Assembly (NCBI GenBank): GCA_945863875.1 | Contig: CAMBBS010000011.1 | Location: forward strand, 1 to 64,000 | DNA: 64,000 bases | Source of the DNA: Desulfopila aestuarii DSM 18488 | GTDB lineage: Bacteria; Desulfobacterota; Desulfobulbia; Desulfobulbales; Desulfocapsaceae | Direction of reading: 5' to 3' | Part shown: positions 7,988 through 16,821 of the stretch, piece after piece | How the letters are laid out: the number at the start of each line of letters is the position of its first letter | Numbering within the stretch: the first letter of the stretch is position 1 | The notes under the pieces: model-generated | What the model was told of the DNA's origin: nothing | What the model saw: the letters and a program-made list of their open reading frames with translations, nothing else | Databases searched by the model: none | Made by a program: the position numbers and the translations under genes

Positions 7988-8773
7988 ATGGATCTAAAGA
8001 TACTCTACGATACGATTCCCCCATGGGATTGGCCGAAAGATGCGGCCAGAATGTTTCAAGAAATTCTTGATAATCATTGCGCTGACCTATCCGATCGGTT
8101 GTTGGCCGCTGAAATGGCAGGTGATCTTGTGGTGTTTAACGACGCACTCGCCAAGACATTGTTTCTCATAGTGGGGAATAAGGATGAACCGATAGAGTTG
8201 CGGGCTAGGGCTGCAAGTTCCTTTGGACCTGCGCTTGAACATGTTGATCTCTATGAATTCGACGATCCCGATGACATTGTTTTGTCGGAAGAACTCGTTC
8301 GTGAGGTTCAAGCATCTTTAAAAAAATTCTATTATGACGCCGGCTTTCCAAAGGAGGTGCGACGACGCATCCTTGAAGCCGCGGTGCGGGCACCACTGGA
8401 TTGGCATTCTGCTGCTGTTCGTGCTGCTTTTAACAGTGGAGATGAAACCTGGCAGTGTACGGCGGTTTTTTGTATGCAATATATCCAGGGCTTTGATCAG
8501 CAGATCCTCGAAGCTCTGGAAAGCGAAAACCCGGACATCTGCTACGAGGCACTTTTAGCTGCCGGCCGTTGGGAACTGGCAAAGGCATGGCCCACTATCG
8601 CCCGCTTGGCTGCCGATCCTGATATTGATAAAACAATGCTGTTAGCAGTCATTGATGCCGCGGCAAACATCTGTATACCTGAATCAATTACTTTCTTGAA
8701 AAAGTTTCTTTCTTCCAATGATGACGATATTGTTGATGCTGCCCACGAGGCTTTGGAAATGCTTGAACGTTGA
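7988..8773 (+). CDS. HEAT-repeat protein
   Basis: A 261-residue, acidic, all-helical cytoplasmic protein. Repeated helix pairs of the HEAT/PBS-lyase type are visible, for example IELRARAASSFGPALEH, VRRRILEAAVRAP and DDDIVDAAHEALEMLE at the end. Such proteins serve as protein-binding scaffolds. A good ribosome site (AAGGAGA) lies 7 bases before the ATG. It follows the basic peptide by 38 bases on the same strand, so the small genes from 7361 on may form one transcript. The partner is unknown. Confidence 0.75.
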   Translation: MDLKILYDTIPPWDWPKDAARMFQEILDNHCADLSDRLLAAEMAGDLVVFNDALAKTLFLIVGNKDEPIELRARAASSFGPALEHVDLYEFDDPDDIVLSEELVREVQASLKKFYYDAGFPKEVRRRILEAAVRAPLDWHSAAVRAAFNSGDETWQCTAVFCMQYIQGFDQQILEALESENPDICYEALLAAGRWELAKAWPTIARLAADPDIDKTMLLAVIDAAANICIPESITFLKKFLSSNDDDIVDAAHEALEMLER

Positions 8774-8847
8774 TTTTCACCAACAGATCATCAAGCCAAA
8801 AAAATCTGCCTGCACTTCGATTTTGATCGAGCCAACCTCGCAAGCTC

Positions 8848-9135
8848 TCAGTTTATTCTAACCCTGGCAGCTTCAATAGAATCCTCGACCCGCTTTTGGA
8901 TCTTTTCGATTTCATCGGCCATGTCCGTCCGGTCGACGACTCCACTTTTATCAAAAGCGGCGAGCTTTTCTTTTACCGCATTTTCTTTTCTGACGATATC
9001 TTCGATGATCTGATAAAATGTTATTTGATCATCCGGATCAGCAACTTCGGCAATGACCCTGAATTTGACGATTTCTTCATGTCGTTTTTCGATTTTTCTC
9101 TTCACTTCACTTACGAAACCCCTCGTGTCCGTCAT
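8848..9135 (-). CDS. Small coiled-coil protein
   Basis: A 95-residue soluble protein that is almost entirely charged helix. Its pattern suggests a coiled coil (VKRKIEKRHEEIVKFRVIAEVADP ... MADEIEKIQKRVEDSIEAARVRI). The start at 9135 has a strong GGAGG site 5 bases upstream; the ATG at 9174 lacks one. I do not recognise the family. A second small helical protein is encoded on the same strand at 9649-9957. Confidence 0.6.
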   Translation of the reverse strand: MTDTRGFVSEVKRKIEKRHEEIVKFRVIAEVADPDDQITFYQIIEDIVRKENAVKEKLAAFDKSGVVDRTDMADEIEKIQKRVEDSIEAARVRIN

Positions 9136-9346
9136 AATGTCCTCCTTTGCCCCATCCCGGCAGAAGAAATACAAGCCGGGATTGTTTTCAATACCCCCTT
9201 GAAGGGTGTTTTTTTCAATTGATGCTTTTGTCCGCCTCCCAATCGTTGTGAAAAGTAGTCCTCATTCTGACGACACACATCCATGGCCTCGACATAACAT
9301 CACCGGAAGCAGCACATATGCCTGAAAACCGGTTACAATATTGAAG

Positions 9347-9565
9347 CTAGCAATATTCCTCCATATTATAGTGTTTGCCCTCAGCGGCCACGAAATGAAT
9401 GCCGTCCAGCTAGGGCAGCCCTGCTGCCTTCCACGCAATCATGGGATTGACAAATTCATTGTTGCGGCATTCCTGGTTTTGCCCCACATGTTTACAAACA
9501 TAGTTGACAATTGGAAATGCATTGAATTTTCTGTAATATTTCCGCAAAAATTCAATAATTTCCAT
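9347..9565 (-). pseudogene. DsrC-like C-terminal domain interrupted by TAG
   Basis: From the ATG at 9565 the minus strand reads 51 residues that resemble the C-terminal half of DsrC/TusE sulfur-relay proteins: EIIEFLRKYYRKFNAFP matches the helix before the sulfur-relay tail, and NPMIAWKAAGLP matches the conserved AGLP segment. A TAG at 9410-9412 then stops the frame. Past it, the same frame continues with a protein-like segment (LDGIHFVAAEGKHYNMEEYC) that ends in Cys just before a second TAG at 9347. The N-terminal half of a DsrC-type protein is missing and there is no ribosome site. It is probably a nonsense-mutated remnant; amber readthrough is the other option. The family assignment is by eye. 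Confidence 0.4.
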
Positions 9566-9648
9566 TTGATCATTTAGAAATGATGTTCATTTTCTTATCG
9601 TTGGCGTCCATCTGAGAAATGCCATGTTCACATTCTGAATTCCCCTTC

Positions 9649-9957
9649 TTAATGCTCTGTATTTGTTGGAATCCCGTGATATTTTGCATAAAGATCGTGC
9701 AGTCTGCGGCGGCTATTACGCAGAGTGCGCGAATAATCATCGGCCATCCAGCGTGGCTCGCTGATCGAGTAGAGGTCCTTGGCGATTTCATCGAGGGAAA
9801 ATTCAATCGCTCGGCACCACTCTCCGCTGCAGACGTTATCGATCTCGCGGGCAGCCTCGATATCTTCTTCAAGCTTGGCCAGGCTGTCGATGAGATTTTT
9901 CATGAATATCCGGTGGTTCATTTCAAAAGACTCAACCATTTTCTTTTGCGTGTTCAT
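9649..9957 (-). CDS. Small helical hypothetical protein
   Basis: A 102-residue soluble protein with a strong ribosome site (AAGGAGG, 9 bases before the ATG). It is rich in charged helices (FMKNLIDSLAKLEEDIEAAREIDNV) and contains two Cys, one in VCSGEWC with its partner three residues away. The second half has EPRWMADDYSRTLRNSRRRLHDLY. I do not recognise the family. The DsrC-like remnant lies about 84 bases downstream on the same strand. Confidence 0.55.
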   Translation of the reverse strand: MNTQKKMVESFEMNHRIFMKNLIDSLAKLEEDIEAAREIDNVCSGEWCRAIEFSLDEIAKDLYSISEPRWMADDYSRTLRNSRRRLHDLYAKYHGIPTNTEH

Positions 9958-10363
9958 TCCTCTACCTCCTTATCTTGCAACAACCCCTGGCGGCCCAGGA
10001 GTAGGTCTGGTTAATTTTGCACAGTAACCTGTGCTTACTTTTTACAATAATCATTCCCAGATAAATTTCCACTACGTGTCAACGGACGGGATCACCAATA
10101 GCACCCATTGGACATGGATATTCTGGTGTCTCCTCGTCGGATACCCCGGATACTTATCCAACCCAGGCCACAACCCCTTCTCTTTATTTCCCCAGGAAAA
10201 TACTTACTGTTTACAAGTCTGCCGGTTTATGTTTTTTTCAAGCTCAAACATCAACTCGACCAGAAGATAATAGGATTATTACGCATCCTGTTTAGTACAT
10301 AATATTTCAGGTTGTCGTACCCTGACTGCGACATTCTGTTACCTTGATTTACGGAGCAGTTTA
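9958..10363. other. Intergenic region upstream of heme operon
   Basis: I find no gene here. A small hairpin (GCACAG/CTGTGC at 10019-10024 and 10029-10034) is followed by a T-rich stretch. The remainder is A+T-rich and probably contains the promoters of the divergent small protein (minus) and the ahbD operon (plus), though no good -35/-10 pair stands out. Confidence 0.4.
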
Positions 10364-11440
10364 ATGGAATTTCAACCAAAGTGGATCGCCTGGGAAATCA
10401 CCCGACGCTGTAACCTCAAATGTGTGCACTGCCGTTCTTCTTCCGAACTGGCGGTCGTCGGTCATCCGGATTTTGCTCTGGATGAAGCGAAAGCGATCAT
10501 GGATGACATCGCCACCTACGCCAGCCCGGTTCTGGTGCTCTCCGGCGGCGAGCCGCTGTTGCGTGAGGACGTCTTTGATATTGCCAGGTACGGCACCGGC
10601 AAAGGGTTTCGCATGTGTCTGGCGACGAACGGCACCCTGGTGACCGATGCGGTCTGCCGCAACATTAAGGATGCGCACATCAAAATGGTCTCCCTCAGCC
10701 TGGACGGCGCCAAGGCCGAGACCCACGATAACTTCCGCAACCAGCAGGGGGCCTTCGCCGGCACCATGAATGCCATCGGACTTTTCAAGAAATATGACAT
10801 CCCTTTCCTGATCAATTCCTCCTTTACCGTGCGCAACCGGCCTGAAATTCCGGAAATCTATCGGCTCGTTAAAAGTCTCGGCGCCACCGCCTGGTACATG
10901 TTCATGATCGTGCCCACCGGTCGCGGAGAGGATATTATGGATGAGCTTATTCCGGAAGATGTCTACGACGAGATTTTGGCATGGCATTACGAGGTGGAAA
11001 AACAGGAAAACGAATTGTTGATGCGGCCGACCTGCGCCCCGCACTATTACCGTATCGTACGTCAGAAAGACAAGGAACAGGGAGAAAAGAACAAGCGCAG
11101 AAGCCTGCAGTTTTCCACCGGGGGCTCAAAAGGCTGCCTCGCCGGGCAGCTTATCTGTCTTATTGACGTCGATGGCGAGGTGCAGCCTTGCAGCTACTTT
11201 GCCAAATCCGCCGGTAACATCAAAAAAACACCCTTCAAGAAAATCTGGGAAGAATCGAAACTTTTCCTTCAACTTCGCGATTTTAAAGGGTATAAGGACA
11301 ACTGTGGCAAGTGTGAATATGTCGAGGTATGCGGCGGCTGCCGCGCCAGGGCGTATTCCATGACCGGAGACTACCTGGCCCAGGAACCGTTCTGCAGCTA
11401 TGTCCCCCGACGAGGCGCTGTTCAAGATCCAGTAGAATAG
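10364..11440 (+). CDS. ahbD: Radical SAM heme synthase, AhbD type
   Basis: A 358-residue radical SAM/SPASM enzyme. The iron-sulfur motif CNLKCVHC occupies residues 16-23, followed by SGGEPLLR and [13 protein letters not shown]. The C-terminal SPASM part carries the Cys set GCLAGQ ... QPCSYF ... [18 protein letters not shown] ... FCSY. Overall it matches AhbD, which oxidatively decarboxylates two propionates of Fe-coproporphyrin III to give heme b in anaerobes; the related AhbC differs by a longer N terminus. The gene directly precedes hemE, 55 bases away, which supports a tetrapyrrole role. A GGAG site lies 8 bases upstream of the ATG. A general peptide-modifying SPASM enzyme is the alternative but fits the context less well. 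Confidence 0.75.
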   Translation: MEFQPKWIAWEITRRCNLKCVHCRSSSELAVVGHPDFALDEAKAIMDDIATYASPVLVLSGGEPLLREDVFDIARYGTGKGFRMCLATNGTLVTDAVCRNIKDAHIKMVSLSLDGAKAETHDNFRNQQGAFAGTMNAIGLFKKYDIPFLINSSFTVRNRPEIPEIYRLVKSLGATAWYMFMIVPTGRGEDIMDELIPEDVYDEILAWHYEVEKQENELLMRPTCAPHYYRIVRQKDKEQGEKNKRRSLQFSTGGSKGCLAGQLICLIDVDGEVQPCSYFAKSAGNIKKTPFKKIWEESKLFLQLRDFKGYKDNCGKCEYVEVCGGCRARAYSMTGDYLAQEPFCSYVPRRGAVQDPVE

Positions 11441-11495
11441 TTTTTCATCGAAAGCTAATCGTTGTTCAACTATCACTCAACCAACATGTGACCCT

Positions 11496-12515
11496 ATGAA
11501 CGATACCTTTCTCAAAGCATGCCGCGGTGAAAAAACCGACTATACACCGATCTGGATGATGCGGCAGGCCGGACGCTACCTGCCCGAATACCAGAAAATC
11601 CGCGGCAACGTGACGTTTCTCGAACTGTGCAAATCGCCGGAGCTCTGTGTTGAAGTGACCCTGCAACCGGTTGATCTTCTCGGCATGGATGCGGCCATAC
11701 TTTTCTCGGATATTCTCATTCTCATGGAAGCCATGGGTGCACCGCTGGAATTTCATGAAGGCCGCGGGCCGATTTTTCATAAAACCATTCGCGACCAGGC
11801 GGCGCTGGATACCTTAATTGTTCCGGATGCGGACGAAGCGACCGGCTTTGTCATGCAAACGATCAGATTATTGCGCAACGAACTAAAGGTGCCTCTCATC
11901 GGTTTTGCTGGCGCCCCATTTACCTGTGCGACCTACCTGATCGAGGGCGGCTCGTCCAAGGTCTTCTGGGAAACCAAAAAGATGATGTTCACCCAGCCGG
12001 TGCTGTTCCACCGGCTGATGGACAAAATTACCGACAGCACCATCCTCTATCTCCAGGCCCAGGCCAGGGCCGGCGCCCAGGCCCTGCAACTCTTTGACAG
12101 CTGGGCGGGCATACTGGCACCGTGCGATTTTGCCGACTTTGCCCTGCCCTACGCGCAAAAAATCATCGCCTCCCTGAAAAAGTATGATATCCCTTTGATA
12201 TATTTCGCCAACAATGGTGCTACCCTGATCGATCTTTCCGTCGATACCGGCGCCGATGTCATTGGCCTTGACTGGCGCATCAATATAGGTGACGCCATCA
12301 AGAAAGTCGGCAAAAAAGCGGTACAGGGCAATATCGACCCCTTTGCCCTGCTGCTGCCAAAAGACGAATTACGGCAGCGCATCGGCCGTTTACTCGAAGG
12401 GGCGCAAGATGCGTATGGCCATATTTTCAATCTCGGCCACGGCATCCATCAGTTCACTCCCCCCGAACAGGCAAAAATCGCCGTCGATGCGGTGCACGAA
12501 CTGAGCAGCAGATAA
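11496..12515 (+). CDS. hemE: Uroporphyrinogen decarboxylase
   Basis: HemE removes four carboxyl groups from uroporphyrinogen III to give coproporphyrinogen III in the cytoplasm. The 339-residue length is typical. The signatures are clear: WMMRQAGRYLPEY near residue 24, PLIGFAGAPFT in the middle with the substrate-binding loop, and FNLGHGIHQFTPPE near the C terminus. It lies between ahbD and an HD-domain gene in one direction. The pairing is notable because the siroheme-based heme route that normally uses AhbD does not need HemE. Confidence 0.95.
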   Translation: MNDTFLKACRGEKTDYTPIWMMRQAGRYLPEYQKIRGNVTFLELCKSPELCVEVTLQPVDLLGMDAAILFSDILILMEAMGAPLEFHEGRGPIFHKTIRDQAALDTLIVPDADEATGFVMQTIRLLRNELKVPLIGFAGAPFTCATYLIEGGSSKVFWETKKMMFTQPVLFHRLMDKITDSTILYLQAQARAGAQALQLFDSWAGILAPCDFADFALPYAQKIIASLKKYDIPLIYFANNGATLIDLSVDTGADVIGLDWRINIGDAIKKVGKKAVQGNIDPFALLLPKDELRQRIGRLLEGAQDAYGHIFNLGHGIHQFTPPEQAKIAVDAVHELSSR

Positions 12516-12549
12516 GCATTGCCGACGAACCCACTACTTATTGAAATTT

Positions 12550-13137
12550 ATGGCAATAAACATACCGTCCATCAAAGAGTGCCTCGAGTTTCATGACAGA
12601 TTCGAAATGCTCGACAACATCCGGGCGCATTCCTTTGTCGTCGCCCGGGTCGCCGAGGCCCTGGTCGGCGGTCTGCACAGAACCGGCAAGAGTTCCGGTC
12701 CTCTGCCGGATAAGGAAGAAGTCATTGTCGGGGCCCTGCTGCACGATATTGCCAAAACACTCTGTATAAAAACCGACTGCCGTCATGCAGAAATCGGTGG
12801 ACAGATATGCCTGGAGCTGGGCTATCCGGAACTAGGCGAGATCGTTGCCGAACATGTCGTCCTGAAATATTTCACGGCAGATCTCTACGCCCGGGGGATT
12901 TTCGGCACGAAAGAGATGGTCTTCTATGCCGACAAGAGAGTCCGTCACGACCAGGTGGTTTCCCTCGACGGCAGACTGGAATACATTCTCGAACGATACG
13001 GTGACAATAACCCGGCCAAGGAACAGCTTATTCGTCAAAATTTCAACAAAACTATTGAGTTGGAAAACTACCTTTTCAGCTTTCTTGACTTTTCTCCAGG
13101 TGACCTGCCCCAATACATTTCCCAGGCAAAATTTTAA
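12550..13137 (+). CDS. HD-domain protein
   Basis: A 195-residue cytoplasmic phosphohydrolase-type protein. The metal-binding pattern is RAHSFVVARVAEAL, then GALLHDIAKTLC (HD pair) and HAEIGGQICLELG, followed by EHVVL and YADKRV, as in small HDIG proteins that hydrolyse nucleotides or phosphoesters. The ATG at 12550 begins MAINIPS, in keeping with relatives; a TTG at 12541 is possible. It starts 34 bases after hemE and is followed by a hairpin-T terminator, so it is likely the last gene of the heme operon. Its substrate is unknown. Confidence 0.75.
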   Translation: MAINIPSIKECLEFHDRFEMLDNIRAHSFVVARVAEALVGGLHRTGKSSGPLPDKEEVIVGALLHDIAKTLCIKTDCRHAEIGGQICLELGYPELGEIVAEHVVLKYFTADLYARGIFGTKEMVFYADKRVRHDQVVSLDGRLEYILERYGDNNPAKEQLIRQNFNKTIELENYLFSFLDFSPGDLPQYISQAKF

Positions 13138-13167
13138 TGATGCAGGGTAATCCGGGGTTGGGGCTGT

Positions 13168-13191
13168 TTCCATGCAGATGGAATGTTTTTT
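13168..13191 (+). terminator. Terminator of heme operon
   Basis: TTCCAT and ATGGAA (13168-13173, 13178-13183) form a stem with a GCAG loop, followed by TG and six T. It lies 31 bases after the HD-protein stop codon and would end the ahbD-hemE transcript. Confidence 0.5.
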
Positions 13192-13412
13192 AGTCTGTCT
13201 TAGCCGACTGGTTTCATACATTTCCGTTAGGCCTCGCCAAACACCTTGACAAGACTACTGTTTATCGAATACCTATACAATATTCCCACGTCTGCTGATC
13301 AATTCTGTTGATGTTCCCACACTCCAGGTTGTTTTAGCAGCAACATATGAAGAATGACTGTAACAAACAGTCTTAAAGCCGTAATAGACAAAATCCAAAG
13401 GAGGCATGTGCG

Positions 13413-14432
13413 ATGAGAGAATTGAAGCGAGTTGTTCCTGCAGTGGTTGCAGCGTTTTGCTTGAGTGCAGGGGTGGCCATGGCCGGCACCCTCGATGATG
13501 TAAAAGCCAAGGGCTTCATCCAGGCCGGCGTCAACGGTGAGCTGTTTGGTTTTGGCAAACCCGACGAGAAAGGCGTATGGAGAGGACTTGATGTGGACAC
13601 GGCCCGGGCTGTTTCTGCGGCTGTCTTTGGCGATGCCGACAAGGTGAAATACACCCCGCTTACCGCCAAGACCCGTTTTACCGCCCTGCAATCCGGTGAG
13701 GTTGATGTCCTCACCCGTAACGCCACCCAGACCCTCAGCCGCGACACGGATCTTGGCCTCGATTTCGTCCAGGTCAATTACTATGACGGCCAGGGTTTTC
13801 TTGTACCCAAGAAACTCGGCGTTAAAAGTGCCAAAGAGCTCGATGGTGCAACGGTCTGCGTCCTTCCCGGCACCACCACCGAGCAGAATGTCGCCGACTA
13901 TTTCCGCGTCAACAAGATGAAGATGAAGCCGGTGGTCATCGAGAGCAATGCCGAACTGGCCAAGGCCTTTTTTGCCGGCCGCTGCGACAGTCTCACCTCC
14001 GATGCCTCACAGCTTGCCGGTATCCGCGCTGTTGCTCCCGCCCCCGCCGACTACATCATCCTGCCCGAAATAATCTCCAAGGAACCTCTGGCCCCGGCCG
14101 TTCGTCATGGCGACAACCAGTGGAAAGACATCGTCAACTACGCCGTGCTGGCGATGATTGAAGCCGAGGAACTGGGCATCACCTCGAAAAATATCGACGA
14201 GATGATGACAAGCACCGACCCCAGGGTACAGCGCTTCCTCGGACTGACCCCTGGTAACGGCAAGGCCCTCGGCCTTGATGAAAAGTGGGCCTACAATATC
14301 GTCAAGCAGGTCGGCAACTACGGCGAGGTGTTCGAGAGAAATGTCGGCGTGAACACGACCCTGATGATCGAACGCGGTCTGAACGCGCTCTGGACAAACG
14401 GCGGTTTGATGTATTCACCTCCTTTCAAGTAA
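13413..14432 (+). CDS. aapJ: Amino acid ABC transporter, binding protein
   Basis: The periplasmic receptor of a general L-amino-acid importer of the AapJ/BztA type. A signal peptide (VVPAVVAAFCLSAGVAMA) precedes the mature start at GTLDDVK. The SBP_bac_3 body shows GVWRGLDVDTARAV, RFTALQSGEVDVLTRNATQTLSRD, the hinge and a C-terminal extension that distinguishes AapJ (about 340 residues) from shorter histidine-type receptors. A strong AAGGAGG site precedes the ATG. It heads the four-gene operon aapJQMP. A 13-bp hairpin directly after the gene would keep its transcript more abundant than the permease genes. Confidence 0.93.
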   Translation: MRELKRVVPAVVAAFCLSAGVAMAGTLDDVKAKGFIQAGVNGELFGFGKPDEKGVWRGLDVDTARAVSAAVFGDADKVKYTPLTAKTRFTALQSGEVDVLTRNATQTLSRDTDLGLDFVQVNYYDGQGFLVPKKLGVKSAKELDGATVCVLPGTTTEQNVADYFRVNKMKMKPVVIESNAELAKAFFAGRCDSLTSDASQLAGIRAVAPAPADYIILPEIISKEPLAPAVRHGDNQWKDIVNYAVLAMIEAEELGITSKNIDEMMTSTDPRVQRFLGLTPGNGKALGLDEKWAYNIVKQVGNYGEVFERNVGVNTTLMIERGLNALWTNGGLMYSPPFK

Positions 14433-14457
14433 CAGGAAATCCGTAGCATTGTGCAGC

Positions 14458-14487
14458 CGGCTGCCCGAAGAACCCTTCGGGCAGCCG
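14458..14487 (+). promoter_or_regulatory. 13-bp hairpin between aapJ and aapQ
   Basis: A perfect 13-bp stem (14458-14470 with 14475-14487) with an AACC loop lies in the 66-base gap after aapJ and ends 11 bases before the aapQ start. No T tract follows. Such intercistronic hairpins stabilise the upstream mRNA segment or partly stop transcription, which gives excess binding protein over permease. The site also argues against a GTG start at 14451 for aapQ. Confidence 0.7.
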
Positions 14488-14498
14488 CACAGGTGAAT

Positions 14499-15671
14499 AT
14501 GAAGACATCAGCCCAAGAGAAAATCCCCTTTCTGCGTGATCCTGCCAAGCTGGCGATCCTCTACCAGTTTCTCACCCTCGCCGGGGTCGGCCTGCTCAGC
14601 TACTATCTGGTCCACAACACCCTGGCCAATTTAGAGAGACAGTCAATCTCCACCGGCTTTGACTTTCTCAACAGAGAGGCCTCCTTTGAAATCGGCGAAA
14701 CCCTCTTCCAGTATTCTGCGGCAGACTCCTATGGCCGTGCTCTTGCCATCGGCTTCCTCAACACCCTGCTCGTCTCCTTTATCGGCGTCATCCTCACGGT
14801 CATCCTCGGCACCCTGCTGGGTATCGCCAGACTTTCCTCAAACTGGCTGGTGGCAAAGCTTTCGGCCATCTATATCGAGGTCTTTCAGGACATTCCGATA
14901 CTGCTGCAGCTCTTTTTCTGGTACGCCTTTTTTTATGAGATCCTCCCGTCGCCACGCCAGGCCGTCAGCCCATTTGCCGGAATCTTCCTGTGTAACAGAG
15001 GCCTGGTTTTTGGCGTTCCTTTCTGGCATGAGGCATATAAATACGTCTTTGCCGCCTTCGTCGTCGCCTGTGTCATCGTTTTTTTCCTGAAAAAATGGGC
15101 GGCAAAACGCCAGGCAGCAACCGGCCAGATCTTTCCCCTCGTCAGGGTTTCCCTGGTCCTGCTCCTCGGCCTCCCACTCATTACCTGGTGGCTGAACGGC
15201 GCCCCGGCGGCAATGAATGTGCCGGAGCTTTCCGGTTTCAACTTCAAGGGCGGGGTAACCGTCAGTCCGGAATTTACCGCCCTGCTCCTCGGCCTTGTCC
15301 TCTATACCGCCGCCTTTGTTGCCGAAGTCGTTCGGGCCGGAATCCAGTCGGTCACCAAAGGGCAGACGGAGGCAGCCATGAGTATCGGCCTCAAACAGGG
15401 CCAAGTCCTGCAACTGGTCATCCTGCCGCAGGCACTGCGGGTTATTGTGCCGCCACTCACCAGCCAGATGCTTAACCTGACAAAAAACAGTTCACTGGCG
15501 GTAGCCATCGGCTACCCGGACTTTGTCTCCGTTGCCGGAACCACGATCAACCAGACCGGCCAGGCCATCGAAGGCGTCGCCCTGATAATGATCGTCTATC
15601 TGGTTTTCAGCCTGTCGACATCGGCGTTCATGAACTGGTACAATAAGAAAATCGCCCTCGTGGAAAGATAG
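14499..15671 (+). CDS. aapQ: Amino acid ABC transporter permease
   Basis: The larger first permease of the Aap-type polar amino acid importer, about 390 residues, located in the inner membrane. N-terminal and central hydrophobic segments alternate with a long insert that is typical for AapQ and lacking in HisQ-type permeases. The EAA loop that contacts the ATPase is visible as VRAGIQSVTKGQTEAAMSIGLKQGQVLQLVILPQALRVI, in the C-terminal third. I use the ATG at 14499 because the GTG at 14451 would place the strong intercistronic hairpin inside the gene. Confidence 0.92.
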   Translation: MKTSAQEKIPFLRDPAKLAILYQFLTLAGVGLLSYYLVHNTLANLERQSISTGFDFLNREASFEIGETLFQYSAADSYGRALAIGFLNTLLVSFIGVILTVILGTLLGIARLSSNWLVAKLSAIYIEVFQDIPILLQLFFWYAFFYEILPSPRQAVSPFAGIFLCNRGLVFGVPFWHEAYKYVFAAFVVACVIVFFLKKWAAKRQAATGQIFPLVRVSLVLLLGLPLITWWLNGAPAAMNVPELSGFNFKGGVTVSPEFTALLLGLVLYTAAFVAEVVRAGIQSVTKGQTEAAMSIGLKQGQVLQLVILPQALRVIVPPLTSQMLNLTKNSSLAVAIGYPDFVSVAGTTINQTGQAIEGVALIMIVYLVFSLSTSAFMNWYNKKIALVER

Positions 15672-15679
15672 ACACGCCT

Positions 15680-16774
15680 ATGGAAAAGAATCTCCACCAC
15701 AATACTGCTCAAGAGATCAGGCCACCATTGACCAACATCGGCATTATCGGCTGGATGAAGGCCAACCTGTTCAACGGCTGGTTTAATTCGGCCTTAACCC
15801 TGCTGGTCGCCTATCTGCTCTGGCTGTCGGTACCGCCTCTGGTTGACTGGGCGCTAGTCAACAGCAGCTGGCTGCCGTCCGGCGAACAGTGTACGGCCGG
15901 AGAAGGCGCCTGCTGGTCGGTTGTTACCGCCAACATCCGCTTTATCCTGTTCGGCTTTTACCCCCACGACCTGCAATGGCGCCCACTGCTGGCGGTGGTT
16001 ATCCTGATCGCCCTGCTTTTTTATAGTCAAAACCGCAACCATTGGCGCAAATCGCTGTTTTATGCATGGATGGTCGGCCTCTTTACCATGGGCCTTTTGC
16101 TGAAAGGCGGTCTCTTCGGCTTTGCATCCGTGGAGAGCAACCTTTGGGGCGGCCTGCCGCTGACCCTGCTCCTGTCGGTTTTCGGTCTGACTGCCGCCTA
16201 TCCGGTAGGGGTGATCCTGGCACTCGGCCGACAGTCCGAAATGCCGATCATAAAGTCATTTTGTGTCGTCTATATCGAACTTATCCGAGGTGTGCCGCTT
16301 ATCAGCCTGCTCTTCATGTCCTCGGTGGTTTTCCCCCTTTTTCTGCCCGAGGGACTGGTCATCAACAAAATTCTGCGGGCACAGGTGGCGATCATTTTAT
16401 TTACCGCTGCCTATATCGCCGAAGTGGTCCGCGGCGGGCTGCAGGGAGTCAACAAAGGGCAATATGAGGCGGCTGACTCACTCGGTCTCAACTATTTGCA
16501 GACCATGCGGCTGATCATTTTGCCCCAGGCACTGAAGATTGTCATCCCCCCCTCGGTGAGCATTCTCATCTCGGCATTTAAAGATACTTCCCTGGTGGTC
16601 ATCATTGCCCTTTATGATTTACTCAAGACAACACAGACCACCCTGAGCGATCCGAAATGGATGGGCTATTCGGCCGAGGCGTATATTTTTGTCGCACTGA
16701 TCTACTTTGTCTGCTGCTTTTTCATGTCCAACTACAGCAGGCGGCTGGAACGAGAACTTGATACCGGCCTGTAG
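15680..16774 (+). CDS. aapM: Amino acid ABC transporter permease
   Basis: The second permease, 364 residues, forms the membrane channel with aapQ. After a hydrophobic N-terminal helix there is a periplasmic loop with Cys (QCTAGEGACW), further helices, and then the conserved permease core FCVVYIELIRGVPLI. The EAA loop reads VVRGGLQGVNKGQYEAADSLGLNYLQTMRLIILPQALKIV. It starts 8 bases after the aapQ stop, and the ATPase gene follows 47 bases downstream. Confidence 0.92.
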   Translation: MEKNLHHNTAQEIRPPLTNIGIIGWMKANLFNGWFNSALTLLVAYLLWLSVPPLVDWALVNSSWLPSGEQCTAGEGACWSVVTANIRFILFGFYPHDLQWRPLLAVVILIALLFYSQNRNHWRKSLFYAWMVGLFTMGLLLKGGLFGFASVESNLWGGLPLTLLLSVFGLTAAYPVGVILALGRQSEMPIIKSFCVVYIELIRGVPLISLLFMSSVVFPLFLPEGLVINKILRAQVAIILFTAAYIAEVVRGGLQGVNKGQYEAADSLGLNYLQTMRLIILPQALKIVIPPSVSILISAFKDTSLVVIIALYDLLKTTQTTLSDPKWMGYSAEAYIFVALIYFVCCFFMSNYSRRLERELDTGL

Positions 16775-16821
16775 ATGAAGTTAAACCAACCAAATGTGAC
16801 CAGCAACCAGGATAAAATTCG

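Noticed and set aside
14451-14498. GTG start of aapQ at 14451
   Set aside because: It would translate through a perfect 13-bp hairpin and adds unconserved Ala/Arg residues. The ATG at 14499 fits the family.
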